Assembly (NCBI RefSeq): GCF_900182575.1
Contig: NZ_FXSZ01000002.1
Location: 507,884 to 571,883, forward strand
Source of the DNA: Solitalea koreensis
Lineage (GTDB): Bacteria; Bacteroidota; Bacteroidia; Sphingobacteriales; Sphingobacteriaceae
Reading direction: 5' to 3'
DNA length: 64,000 bases
Shown: positions 43,608 to 53,195 of the stretch, in pieces
Position numbering within the stretch: position 1 is the first letter of the stretch
Layout of the letters: the number at the start of each line of letters is the position of its first letter
The notes under the pieces: generated by a model
Told to the model about the DNA's origin: nothing
The model's database searches: none
Seen by the model: the letters and a program-made list of their open reading frames with translations, nothing else
Position numbers and translations under genes: made by a program

Positions 43608-45719
43608 TTAGTTTTTTAAACCAATTTGAGTATTTGCATTAATCATTTCGTTCATTACCTGAACGGTTTCGCCTAAATAGTGATCAATTTTATAGATTTT
43701 CAATAATTGCTCGTTCCTATCGGCGCTGATCTTATTGTTTATCAATTTAGCTTCGTCAGTTTTCAGATTTAAAACATCAAGAAAAGGTTTTTCATCTTTC
43801 AGTTTATTAACCTTATCCCATTCTTTAAAATCAGCCTCTCGTTTAGATTTAAATGCTTGCAGATTTAAAGAGAAGACCTTGTTATCCTTCTGCTTTTTTA
43901 ATAAGGAGATCTTTTGTTCCATTAAATTAAAAGCAGAATCAACAGCAATTCTTTTCGCAGAGTTTTTGCGAATCACATCCAAGTTTAATGGTTTATTCCA
44001 AGTGCTGTAGGTTGAGCTGGTAATTTCATCCCAATTTAATACAGACGGTTCATTTTTCTCAGCTACATCAAAAAATTGATCCTTTATGATAATATCAGGT
44101 GTAACTCCTTTTTGCTGCGTTGAACTACCATTAATACGATAAAATTTCTGAATGGTTAATTTGACAGCTCCAAGATCTTTATCTTGGAGTTGAGGTAGAA
44201 ATCTATTCACATCAAACATACGCTGAACGGTCCCTTTTCCATATGTACTTGGACTACCAATGATAATCGCTCTTTTATAATCTTGCATTGCCGCTGCTAA
44301 AATTTCAGAAGCTGAAGCACTGCCTTCATTTACCATTATGGCTAATGGACCGTCATAAGCCACGTCAGGATTGGTATCTGATAATACTTGTACTTTCCCA
44401 TCACGAGAACGAACCTGAACAACAGGACCTTCAGGAATAAATAATCCAGCTATGTTAACCACATCCTTTAAGGAACCTCCCCCATTTGAACGCAAATCAA
44501 TAACAATACCTTCTACCTTTTCTGCTTTAAGCTTTTCAACTTCTTGGGCTACATCATAAGCACTACTTCCTGGCCCATTAGGATTTTTTGTATTAATATA
44601 AAACTCAGGTAATACAATCATACCTATTTTATGTGCCCCATTAATTATATAAGAGTGTGCAAAAGTACCTTCCTGTTTCAATTCATCACGAATCAGAGAA
44701 ACTGTTTTAATAGTACCATCAAGCTGCTTAACTGTAAAAATCGCAGTGCTGCCTTTAACTCCACGTGTAAGTTTTATAATTTCATTAATACTGAAATCAG
44801 CAACGTCTATCATTTCCTGCTCTTTTGATCCTACCCGCAAAATGACATCGCCAGCTTTTAACCCACCTTGCTTCCATGCCGGACCACCAGGTACTACGCC
44901 ATCGACTTTCACATAGTCTTCTTCCTGCTTTAATAAAAGACCGACACCACAATATGTACCCGACATACCTTCATTCCAACCACGTTGTGAAATTGGCGAC
45001 ATATATGCAGAATGTGGGTCCATTGTCGTTGTAATAGTATTTGCGAATATTTCGAATCGAGCCTTTTCGTTCAAATTGTTGTTTAAGTTAACAAAATATT
45101 TATCGTATTTCTTTTTAACCTTAGCAATAGCCTTTGCCTGTAATTCTGTATCCGTTTCTTTAGCGATTGGATCATCGGCTTTTGCTTTTTTCCGAGAATC
45201 CATTAACTCCGAAATTTTTATTAGCGTACTGTATTTTAATGATTGTTTCCATTTTTTTGCAATATCTGCTGCAGAGGCGGCATAATTAACTTTACTGTAA
45301 TCAAGTTGAATGCTATCGTTGTTGTTAAAAGTAAATTTCTTACCAATAACTTTTAAATAGATCTGCTTAGATTGAGCCATACGAATATCAAAAATAGAAT
45401 CCGTTTCATTAAGAAATCCTAATGGCTTATTTCCGATAATTTCATCATCCACCTCCAACTCATATTTCTTTAGGTAGTCAATATCTGTTTGAAGAAAAAA
45501 TTTCCTTTCCCCATCTAATTTTTCCAAGTAATTCCAGAATAGTTTTTTAGAAAAATTATCGTCAATCTTTTGCGGATCATAATGCATAACTTTAATCATC
45601 TTGCCAACAATCGATACGATCAACTTTTCGTCTTGAGGTTTCTCATTAGGAGTATCGAAAGCCATTAAACTTCCGGCAACACCTGCAATTAAGAAAGGGG
45701 AAATAAATCTGAATTTCAT
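43608..45719 (-). CDS. prc: Tail-specific carboxy-terminal protease (Prc type)
   Basis: A 703-residue periplasmic S41 protease. The signal is FRFISPFLIAGVAGSLMAF. A large N-terminal helical domain comes first, then a PDZ domain with GVGLLLKQEEDYVKVDGVVP and GLKAGDVILRVGSKEQ. The S41 catalytic region has NEGSASASEILAAAMQDYKR (Ser nucleophile) and STYGKGTVQ (Lys general base). A C-terminal DUF3340-type region closes it. It cleaves proteins with exposed C-termini and trims cell-wall hydrolase systems in other bacteria. The ATG at 45719 is preferred over 45728. Confidence 0.94.
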   Translation of the reverse strand: MKFRFISPFLIAGVAGSLMAFDTPNEKPQDEKLIVSIVGKMIKVMHYDPQKIDDNFSKKLFWNYLEKLDGERKFFLQTDIDYLKKYELEVDDEIIGNKPLGFLNETDSIFDIRMAQSKQIYLKVIGKKFTFNNNDSIQLDYSKVNYAASAADIAKKWKQSLKYSTLIKISELMDSRKKAKADDPIAKETDTELQAKAIAKVKKKYDKYFVNLNNNLNEKARFEIFANTITTTMDPHSAYMSPISQRGWNEGMSGTYCGVGLLLKQEEDYVKVDGVVPGGPAWKQGGLKAGDVILRVGSKEQEMIDVADFSINEIIKLTRGVKGSTAIFTVKQLDGTIKTVSLIRDELKQEGTFAHSYIINGAHKIGMIVLPEFYINTKNPNGPGSSAYDVAQEVEKLKAEKVEGIVIDLRSNGGGSLKDVVNIAGLFIPEGPVVQVRSRDGKVQVLSDTNPDVAYDGPLAIMVNEGSASASEILAAAMQDYKRAIIIGSPSTYGKGTVQRMFDVNRFLPQLQDKDLGAVKLTIQKFYRINGSSTQQKGVTPDIIIKDQFFDVAEKNEPSVLNWDEITSSTYSTWNKPLNLDVIRKNSAKRIAVDSAFNLMEQKISLLKKQKDNKVFSLNLQAFKSKREADFKEWDKVNKLKDEKPFLDVLNLKTDEAKLINNKISADRNEQLLKIYKIDHYLGETVQVMNEMINANTQIGLKN

Positions 45720-45979
45720 TCTATGCACTATAATATTGAGTGATAACTGGTTTGAATTTGGTAAAAATAATTTTATTAATATTTCCCTGACAACTTAACA
45801 GGTAACATTCGTATTACTATGCAAAAAAATTATTACGGAGTAATAAGGTTGTAAAAAAATCATGTAATAACTAAGAAGTTGGAAATTTCTTTAAACATTG
45901 GAAAATACTATAAGAAAAACGTTAATGCTCACCAGTATTATTTTCATCGTTAAAAAAAATACATTAAGCTAACTAACCT

Positions 45980-46384
45980 CTATTTAATCATTACTCCCGG
46001 CTTATTGATAATCGGAATTTTAATAAGATTCTCATCCACAATACTATCCGGCACGAAAATAAATTTCTTATCGTACAGCACGTCATCCTGATAATAGCTC
46101 AGCCAATATTCATTGTTCAATCCAAATACCTGTTCATCGATTAGTTCAATCATCGCAAAGTCACCCGCTGGAACTTTTCCTATAGAATGACGTAACAGTG
46201 ATGTTTTAACATTTTGCCCATTCAAATGACCGTAACCGCGGGAACTTACCAATACGGTTTCAATATCCTTATCTTTTAGGTTAACCAAGTAAACCGTCCA
46301 GGTCCGGTTGGTTGACGACTCCTCTTCAAGAACCACAACAATGGCAACATCTTGTACTATATTTTCAGGAAGATCTTTTTTCAT
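45980..46384 (-). CDS. Conserved small Bacteroidota protein, function unknown
   Basis: A 134-residue cytoplasmic protein without membrane segments. It has AIVVVLEEESSTNRTWTVYL, VLVSSRGYGHLNGQNVKTSL and FGLNNEYWLSYYQDDVLYDK, all well-ordered beta-rich stretches. I recall similar short Bacteroidota proteins labelled 'phenylalanyl-tRNA synthetase subunit alpha' in databases; nothing here supports that label. The start at 46384 is used because upstream codons are repeat DNA. topA lies upstream on the same strand. Confidence 0.7.
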   Translation of the reverse strand: MKKDLPENIVQDVAIVVVLEEESSTNRTWTVYLVNLKDKDIETVLVSSRGYGHLNGQNVKTSLLRHSIGKVPAGDFAMIELIDEQVFGLNNEYWLSYYQDDVLYDKKFIFVPDSIVDENLIKIPIINKPGVMIK

Positions 46385-46480
46385 ATTAAAATTTGATATA
46401 AGATTTGAGATAGGAGACAAATTTCATTTAATGGTGCTCTACGCTTTCACAATATGCATAACTCATATCTCAATACTAAT
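46385..46480. repeat. Degenerate AT-rich intergenic repeat
   Basis: Units such as tttgatataagatttgagat and the reversed actcatatctcaatactaat resemble the repeat at 34240-34342. Confidence 0.45.
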
Positions 46481-48874
46481 CTATTTCTTTTTTGCTGGAG
46501 CCTTTTTGGCCGGTACTTTAGCTTTAGCGGCTACTTTCTTAGCCGGCATTTTTTTCTTTGTCCCTGCTTTTTCCGCTGCAGCATCTTTTTCAGCTAATTC
46601 CTTACACATTTCATAGGTAAGCTCAGTTGGTTCAGTTCCCTTTGGAATTTTAACATTTTGCTTTCCAAATGCTATATACGGTCCCCAACGACCATTTAAA
46701 ATCTTCACTTCCTCATCTTCTGCAAAGGTCTTTACGATTTTATTTGCATCCTTTTCGCGTTTTTCAAGAATGATTTCTATAGCTCTCGCTTCAGAAACCG
46801 TGTGAGGGTCATCCTCTTTTGGCAATGAATAAAAGGCATTATTATGACGGATATATGGTCCAAAGCGACCAATTGCAACGGTCATTTCTTTTTCTTCAAA
46901 CGCTCCAACTTTTTTAGGCAGTTTAAAAAGTTCTAATGCTTCCTCAAGCGTAATGGTTTCAATCATTTGGCCTGATCTTAAGCTGGCATAGCGCGGCTTA
47001 TTTTCATCATCATTATCGCCAATCTGCACGAAAGGACCATAACGACCGATACGAACTGAAATCTTTTTACCAGTTTCCGGATCATTTCCCAATTCACGCT
47101 CACCGGTTGCCCGTTCAGCGGTTTCAAGAGTTTCTTTCACCCCTTCATGGAACGGATTGTAAAAAGAACGAATCATTTCAGTCCATTCTTTCATTCCATG
47201 AGCAATTTCGTCGAACTCTTTTTCTACTGAGGCAGTAAAACTATAATCAACAATATTTTTAAAGTGCAACACCAAAAAATCGTTTACTACAGCTCCAATA
47301 TCACTTGGAAATAATTTAGATTTTTCAGCTCCTGTGGTTTCGGTTGCTTTGGCTGCAGTTACACTCTTATCTTTTAAGGTAAATACACGGTAATCTCTTG
47401 GCTTACCTTCACGATCTTCTTTGATCACATAACCACGTTTTTGAATAGTAGAAATGGTTGGTGCGTAGGTTGATGGACGACCAATTCCAAGTTCCTCTAA
47501 CTTCTTCACCAAACTGGCTTCAGTATAACGTGCTGAAGGACGGGTAAAACGTTCGGCTGCTGTCATTTCTTGAAGATTAAGCAGCTGGCCTTGAGTTAAC
47601 GGAGGCAACAGGGATGAATTCTCATCGCCATTGATTTCCTCCTCCTCCTCCTCATCGTGCGACTCAAAGTAAACCTTTAAAAAACCGTCAAACTTCAATA
47701 CTTCACCTTGAGCTTGTAACTCCTCTTTACGGGTTGAAACACCGATTTTCACATTCGTACGTTCAAAGGCAGCATCACTCATTTGTGAAGCGATGGCTCT
47801 TTTCCAAATCAGTTCGTATAAACGGCGCTCGGCAGCTTCTCCTTCAATGGTATGATCTTCAAAATACGTAGGACGAATTGCTTCGTGAGCTTCCTGAGCT
47901 CCAGCCGATTTGGTTTTATATTTTCTCAGGTGATGATAATTATCGCCGTATGCCTTACGAATTTCCTTCTCTGCAGATGAAAGTGCCGTATCCGACAAAT
48001 TCACCGAGTCAGTACGCATATAAGTAATCTTACCGGCTTCATACAGTCGTTGTGCAACTTGCATCGTACGACTTACGGAAAAACCTAATTTACGAGATGC
48101 TTCCTGTTGTAAAGTTGAAGTAGTGAATGGTGCTGAAGGAGTTCGTTTGGCTGGTTTTACTTCTAAACTGTTTACATTGAAATTGGCCTCAACACAATCT
48201 TTTAGAAATTTTTCAGCTTCTTCTGCAGTTTTGAAACGTTCAGGAAGTTCGGCTTTAAGATTTGCTTTTTTACCGTCTGTAGAAAACAATGCAGTAATCT
48301 TAAACTGAGCTACTGCCTTAAACTGATTGATTTCACGTTCGCGCTCTACTATTAAACGCACTGCAACTGATTGCACGCGCCCTGCCGACAATGAAGGTTT
48401 AACCTTTTTCCAAAGTATAGGCGAAAGCTCAAAACCTACCAACCGATCAAGTACGCGGCGTGCCTGTTGAGCATGAACTAATCCATAATCAATAGCTCTG
48501 GGATTTTCTATTGCATTTAAAATAGCAGGCTTGGTAATTTCATGAAAAACAATACGCTTGGTTTTATCCTCTTTCAAGTTTAAAGTTTCCAAAAGGTGCC
48601 AAGAAATTGCTTCCCCCTCACGGTCCTCATCGGATGCGAGCCATACCATTTCGGCTTCTTTTGCTAATTTCTTTAATTCAGATACGATGGCTTTTTTATC
48701 GGCAGGAACTTCATACTTCTGTTCAAAGTTGTTTTTCACGTCGATAGCGTCATCGCCTTTTGCAAGATCACGAATATGACCAAAGCTCGATTTCACAAGA
48801 AAGTCATTCCCCAGGTATCCTTCAATGGTCTTCGCTTTTGCAGGCGACTCAACGATTAGTAAATTTTTAGCCAT
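46481..48874 (-). CDS. topA: DNA topoisomerase I (type IA)
   Basis: A 797-residue enzyme that relaxes negative supercoils. The N-terminal Toprim domain starts MAKNLLIVESPAKAKTIEGY and has the DxD-type DEDREGEAISWHL. The active tyrosine is in KITYMRTDSVNLS near residue 300. C-terminal topo-repeat domains follow (KISVRIGRYGPFVQIG, then VAIGRFGPYIRHNN). There is an acidic run (HDEEEEEEINGDENSS) encoded by GAG repeats at about 47637-47660, and a lysine/alanine-rich tail (AAKAKVPAKKAPAKKK) typical of DNA-binding extensions. Start at 48874; a longer frame crosses the promoter region. Confidence 0.96.
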   Translation of the reverse strand: MAKNLLIVESPAKAKTIEGYLGNDFLVKSSFGHIRDLAKGDDAIDVKNNFEQKYEVPADKKAIVSELKKLAKEAEMVWLASDEDREGEAISWHLLETLNLKEDKTKRIVFHEITKPAILNAIENPRAIDYGLVHAQQARRVLDRLVGFELSPILWKKVKPSLSAGRVQSVAVRLIVEREREINQFKAVAQFKITALFSTDGKKANLKAELPERFKTAEEAEKFLKDCVEANFNVNSLEVKPAKRTPSAPFTTSTLQQEASRKLGFSVSRTMQVAQRLYEAGKITYMRTDSVNLSDTALSSAEKEIRKAYGDNYHHLRKYKTKSAGAQEAHEAIRPTYFEDHTIEGEAAERRLYELIWKRAIASQMSDAAFERTNVKIGVSTRKEELQAQGEVLKFDGFLKVYFESHDEEEEEEINGDENSSLLPPLTQGQLLNLQEMTAAERFTRPSARYTEASLVKKLEELGIGRPSTYAPTISTIQKRGYVIKEDREGKPRDYRVFTLKDKSVTAAKATETTGAEKSKLFPSDIGAVVNDFLVLHFKNIVDYSFTASVEKEFDEIAHGMKEWTEMIRSFYNPFHEGVKETLETAERATGERELGNDPETGKKISVRIGRYGPFVQIGDNDDENKPRYASLRSGQMIETITLEEALELFKLPKKVGAFEEKEMTVAIGRFGPYIRHNNAFYSLPKEDDPHTVSEARAIEIILEKREKDANKIVKTFAEDEEVKILNGRWGPYIAFGKQNVKIPKGTEPTELTYEMCKELAEKDAAAEKAGTKKKMPAKKVAAKAKVPAKKAPAKKK

Positions 48875-49205
48875 AGATAAAACGGTATTTTCCGCAAATA
48901 AAGGAATAAAACGTTTCAACTACAAGGAATAAAAAAATTGTATGGTTTTACGATCTATCCTATAGAAACTTGACGTTCATTGGTATTCAACCCAAAAACA
49001 ACTAGTAAGTTTTGAAATTATCCAATTGTTTTCCAATTATTTAGCTAACACAAAACACCTACCATTTTTATAAGCACTAATAAAAGTACTTATCTCCTCA
49101 ACGACTTTTCAGAAAAGCTCATAGTTGTTCTTACTTTTGCATTTCTACCCGGATCGTAAATTTTGGTTACCACCAATTCAAGCCCAAACCCTAAACCTTC
49201 TGATC
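48875..49205. other. Gene-poor stretch between topA and the LytTR gene
   Basis: About 330 nt. It has the topA promoter near 48893 (complement TTTATTTG-like) and the decayed rarA 3' copy at 49094-49168. Nothing else could be supported. Confidence 0.5.
49094..49168 (-). pseudogene. Decayed duplicate of the rarA 3' end
   Basis: It aligns with the true rarA end at 51783-51856. The innermost 21 nt (cccggatcgtaaattttggt plus t) are identical. The rest has about 75% identity and one single-base indel. The complement still encodes TKIYDPGRNAK, matching TKIYDPGKNAK of RarA, then diverges. A 21-nt exact match is too long for chance. Confidence 0.75.
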
Positions 49206-49958
49206 TTAAATTTTCATCCCTAATGAATTCTTCACCCTTTCACGGTTGGGTTTAGATACAGGTATTTTTGTTTCATCTTTCAACAACAGCGTTCCTCCAT
49301 CTTCCTTCAGCCAGCTTTTTATAAAACGACCATTTACCAAATGTGATTGATGCGAACGGATGAAACCATATGTCGCCAGGAGTTCATTACATTCCTTTAA
49401 TGTTCGACAAACTAATATGCACTCACCGGAAGAAAGGAAAAAGCTGGTATAAGTATTACTTCCCTCACAACGGATGATCTCATCGATTTCAACGTAGATC
49501 GTTTCATTTTGAAGCGGAAGCGCAATGCGTTTAGTTCTTTTGACGGTATCATTTTTCAGTAAATCGATCAAATATTCGAGCTGGGTATTCCGTTTCTTCT
49601 GTTTTAAAACTTGATCAGCGCGATGAACTGCCTTTTTCAGTTCCTCGATGTCAATAGGCTTGAGAAGGTAATCCAAAGCAGCGAATTTTACGGCCTGAAT
49701 ACCATATTGATCAAAAGCTGTAACAAAAATGATTTCGAAATCTATACCATCCAACTCTTTTAATAAATCCAAACCGCTTTTTCCTGGCATTTGGATATCG
49801 AGAAATACTAAATCGGGTTTGTGCTGATAAATGGCCAATTTGCCAGAGTCTGCATTTTCACATACTGCAGCAATTTGAACCTCCTCACAATACGTTTTTA
49901 TCAAAAAAGAAAGGTTTTCCCTATTATTTAGTTCGTCGTCAATGATAATTGCCTTCAT
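49206..49958 (-). CDS. LytTR-family response regulator
   Basis: A 250-residue DNA-binding regulator. The receiver domain has the acidic pair IIIDDEL at 4-10 and phosphoacceptor Asp54 in LVFLDIQMPGKSG. A C-terminal LytTR domain follows, from about 150, with IRCEGSNTYTSFFLSSGE, then RSHQSHLVNGRFI and IPVSKPNRERVK. It is directly joined to the sensor kinase gene (one ends at 49958, the other at 49959), so the two form one two-component system. LytTR proteins bind direct-repeat sites. Confidence 0.94.
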   Translation of the reverse strand: MKAIIIDDELNNRENLSFLIKTYCEEVQIAAVCENADSGKLAIYQHKPDLVFLDIQMPGKSGLDLLKELDGIDFEIIFVTAFDQYGIQAVKFAALDYLLKPIDIEELKKAVHRADQVLKQKKRNTQLEYLIDLLKNDTVKRTKRIALPLQNETIYVEIDEIIRCEGSNTYTSFFLSSGECILVCRTLKECNELLATYGFIRSHQSHLVNGRFIKSWLKEDGGTLLLKDETKIPVSKPNRERVKNSLGMKI

Positions 49959-51638
49959 TTAAGCCCAATCTTTAAGTGTTACTTTTACCAGCGTTCCGTT
50001 TACATTGGAAGAAATATTCAAGAAAACAGGCGCATCGGCGTGCAGTTTATTTAATAGTTCGATTCGGTCTTTACACAACTTAATTCCCATAGAGGTTCCA
50101 TTGATTTGTTTTTCATCGAAACCGGCACCATTATCTTTCACTGTTAGAATAACATCTTCGGCTTCTTTACCAATTGAAATGGCAACCATGCCTTCCGCAC
50201 CTTTCGAGGCTATCCCATGTTTAATTGCATTTTCGACGAAAGGCTGCAAAAGCATTGTCGGTATTTCTATATTGATCACATCTAATGTTGGATCGGCTTT
50301 AATTTCATATTGAAAACCAAATCGCAACTGTTCCATTTTTAAATAAGAATTAAGCATTTTCAGCTCTTCTTCAACACTGATCAATTCTTCCTTATTGCTC
50401 AACACTTGTCTGGTTAAAGTAGAAAAAGTGGTCAGGTATTCATTGGCTTTGCTGAGATTGTTCTGATTGACCAGGTTTTGAATGGAACTTAATGCGTTAA
50501 AGATAAAATGCGGGTTGAGTTGAGAGTGAATGGCTTTAAGTTCAAGCAAAACTTTTTCCTTGTTTTGCTTTTCAACAGCCAGCTTTAATTTATTTCGACG
50601 GAAAAGCAACCAAATTATTAACCCTATACCCGTCAAGACCATCAATATTAGTATTAACTCCCCAGTACTTAAACTTAGGACTCTTTTTGAGTTAGCCGGA
50701 GGAAATACCTCAAATGAGAAGGCGGTACTTTTTTCAAAAAAACGTTTCCCATCAATAAATTCAGGAACAACTAAAGCAGTATATTTTCCAGACTCGCGAA
50801 TATATTTTTTATCAATAATATAAAGTGGTTCATTGCGCTCCGTTTGAATCTTAACTGTATCTAACTTTTTTCCATCCTCATGAATTAAATACAGAAAATA
50901 GTTATAAGTATCAGTTAATGAATACACTTCTGCCTTTATGACCTGAATCCGATTTGAATAATTAAAGCCAATTAGTTTACCCCTTGCGTCCCTTTTAACT
51001 TGATCATACTCTTTAATATCAGGTTTGTTATTATACCCCTGCTTATATATTTCAATGAATTCTGATTTTTTTCCATCAACGTCCTCTCGAAGTAAAAATG
51101 CATTTATATATAATGGCTTTTTGATTGGTGTATTATTAATGACAAATTCCTCTTTGTTATAATAATTATCCTTTTGTTCAATTTGAATTCTTAACTCTGA
51201 ATTCTTGAAGTTGAAATTTCCTAAATAAGCATATTCAAGTCCAGTTTTGGTTTTTCTGAATTTATTAACAGACAGCCACCCACCTGAAATGATTTCATCA
51301 TTTTTAATTACACGGTAATGAAACTTTTCAGCATTTTTTGAATTAATGAGCGTAGCAATGACGTCTATATTCGCATCACAATCAACCCAGAAATAATCAA
51401 TTGTATTAGTTGAAGCGGAAATAGAATTACTTTTAAACCGATCAAGCGGGTCATTATTTTTAAACATCAATCCTGCACATTTTCTACCAGAAAGTAATTC
51501 ATAACCTTCTCGATCCAATTCAGTATCAAATGCGTTTTTTAGATATTGCATGCCTAAGTTATCCTTGATTTTACTTTGGGCAAAACATGTTGCAGCGAAT
51601 AGAAGTGTAATAATGAATGTTAAAATATATCGTTTCAT
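49959..51638 (-). CDS. LytS/YehU-type sensor histidine kinase
   Basis: A 559-residue membrane kinase with a signal peptide (TFIITLLFAATCFAQ) and a beta-rich extracytoplasmic sensor to about residue 325. One transmembrane helix follows (LILILMVLTGIGLIIWLLF), then a His_kinase domain with the phospho-histidine in LNPHFIFNAL (His377). The ATPase has PFVENAIKHG and DNGAGFD. The ligand is unknown. Its sensor resembles the long periplasmic domains of Bacteroidota LytS-like proteins. The cassette is bracketed by rarA-end repeats. Confidence 0.92.
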   Translation of the reverse strand: MKRYILTFIITLLFAATCFAQSKIKDNLGMQYLKNAFDTELDREGYELLSGRKCAGLMFKNNDPLDRFKSNSISASTNTIDYFWVDCDANIDVIATLINSKNAEKFHYRVIKNDEIISGGWLSVNKFRKTKTGLEYAYLGNFNFKNSELRIQIEQKDNYYNKEEFVINNTPIKKPLYINAFLLREDVDGKKSEFIEIYKQGYNNKPDIKEYDQVKRDARGKLIGFNYSNRIQVIKAEVYSLTDTYNYFLYLIHEDGKKLDTVKIQTERNEPLYIIDKKYIRESGKYTALVVPEFIDGKRFFEKSTAFSFEVFPPANSKRVLSLSTGELILILMVLTGIGLIIWLLFRRNKLKLAVEKQNKEKVLLELKAIHSQLNPHFIFNALSSIQNLVNQNNLSKANEYLTTFSTLTRQVLSNKEELISVEEELKMLNSYLKMEQLRFGFQYEIKADPTLDVINIEIPTMLLQPFVENAIKHGIASKGAEGMVAISIGKEAEDVILTVKDNGAGFDEKQINGTSMGIKLCKDRIELLNKLHADAPVFLNISSNVNGTLVKVTLKDWA

Positions 51639-51765
51639 TGTTTTTCAATTTTGTTTAGACAAATACACATCTCTTGTGGCATTTGCACAATGATGAAGCA
51701 GTATCTAAACCAAATGAAATAGATTTGGTGAAGGTAAACTTAGAATTTAAAAAAGAAAAGAATAG

Positions 51766-53037
51766 TTAATAACCATATTTTTCTCCCCAACGGTTTTTCA
51801 GAAATTGTCTTATTTGCTCTTCTTTCGCATTTTTCCCCGGATCGTAAATTTTGGTTTCGGATAATTCATCCGGAAGAAATTCCTGATTCACAAAATTATT
51901 TTCGTAATCATGAGCATACTGGTAATCTTTTCCGTAGTTCAATTCCTTCATTAATTTCGTTGGCGCATTACGCAAATGCAAGGGAACAGGCAAATCACCG
52001 GTTTGCTTCACTAATTGTTGTGCTGTTCCGATGGCCATGTAAGAAGTGTTACTTTTAGGAGAAGTAGCCAAATACACCGCGCACTGGCTAAGTATAATAC
52101 GGCTTTCAGGATAACCGATAGCCTGTACTGCCTGAAAGGCATTGGTGGCAATTACTAAAGCAGTTGGATTTGCATTTCCGATATCTTCAGAAGCGGATAT
52201 CAATAACCTACGGGCAATAAATTTTAAATCTTCACCACCTTCAATCATTCTGGCTAACCAATAAACGGCACCATTGGGGTCACTTCCTCGAATTGATTTG
52301 ATAAAGGCAGAAATAATATCATAATGCTGCTCGCCCGATTTATCATAGAAAGCTCCATTTTTTTGAGCCATTCCGGCCACCAGTTCATTAGTGATTACAA
52401 TTTCATCATTCCCTAAACCATTAACCACCAATTCAAGTGTATTTAACAGCTTACGTCCATCACCACCAGAAATGCGGATCAAGGCATCGGTTTCTTTTAT
52501 TTCGATTTGTTTTCTAGAGAGAAATTCATCTGTTTTCAACGCACGATCTAGCAATTGGTCAAGATCAGCTTTTGTAAAATGATTTAATACATATACCTGG
52601 CAACGAGAAAGCAATGCAGGAATTACTTCGAAACTGGGATTTTCAGTTGTAGCGCCTATTAAGGTAACTAAACCTTTCTCAACGGCACCGAGTAGAGAAT
52701 CTTGTTGGGATTTACTGAAGCGATGAATTTCATCAATAAAAAGAATAGGACGTTGCGCGAACATCCCCCTGCTTTTTGATGCATTATCGATCACCTCTCG
52801 AACATCCTTAACGCCAGAGTTGATTGCGCTGAGTTGATAGAATGGTCGTTTAGCGGAATTAGCAATAATTAATGCTAAGGTAGTTTTGCCTGTACCAGGA
52901 GGCCCCCAAAAGATCATAGATGGAATGGAATCCATCTGAATCATTTTGCGTAAAACTCCACCCTCACCTACTAAATGCGGCTGACTGATATAATCATCGA
53001 GGGTTTTAGGGCGCAGGCGTTCGGCTAAAGGTTGCAT
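51766..53037 (-). CDS. rarA: Replication-associated recombination protein A (MgsA/RarA)
   Basis: A 423-residue AAA+ ATPase related to clamp loaders that acts at stalled forks. Walker A is GPPGTGKTTLA at 45-55. Walker B is LFIDEIHRFSKSQQDS. The sensor 1 region is in LIGATTENPSFEVIPALLSR. The C-terminal tetramerisation part has AVYWLARMIEGGEDLKFIAR and YLATSPKSNTSY. It ends RWGEKYGY. Its 3' end is partly duplicated 2.7 kb away. Confidence 0.95.
   Translation of the reverse strand: MQPLAERLRPKTLDDYISQPHLVGEGGVLRKMIQMDSIPSMIFWGPPGTGKTTLALIIANSAKRPFYQLSAINSGVKDVREVIDNASKSRGMFAQRPILFIDEIHRFSKSQQDSLLGAVEKGLVTLIGATTENPSFEVIPALLSRCQVYVLNHFTKADLDQLLDRALKTDEFLSRKQIEIKETDALIRISGGDGRKLLNTLELVVNGLGNDEIVITNELVAGMAQKNGAFYDKSGEQHYDIISAFIKSIRGSDPNGAVYWLARMIEGGEDLKFIARRLLISASEDIGNANPTALVIATNAFQAVQAIGYPESRIILSQCAVYLATSPKSNTSYMAIGTAQQLVKQTGDLPVPLHLRNAPTKLMKELNYGKDYQYAHDYENNFVNQEFLPDELSETKIYDPGKNAKEEQIRQFLKNRWGEKYGY
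51783..51856 (-). repeat. Direct repeat, rarA copy
   Basis: Last part of rarA, matching the decayed copy at 49094-49168. The two copies flank the kinase/LytTR pair in the same orientation. Confidence 0.7.
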
Positions 53038-53195
53038 TGTTTTACTTTTATATTTGAAGGGATAAAATTACTAAAATAGTTAGCCGAATCAATTCAAGAC
53101 AACCTTTCTTTAGTTTAATAAATTTTCTTATTAAGCTTAAATAATTTTAAATGCTATGGACTGTTAATCTTTCATTTGAAATGTCTGATTGCAGG

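Noticed and set aside
46308..46616. Plus-strand frame rich in Ala, Phe and Leu
   Set aside because: It is the antisense of the topA Lys/Ala-rich tail and of the small conserved gene, and shows no family features of its own.
47637..47662. Triplet-like repeat (cctcctcctcctc)
   Set aside because: It encodes the acidic Glu run of topoisomerase I and does not need a separate repeat explanation.
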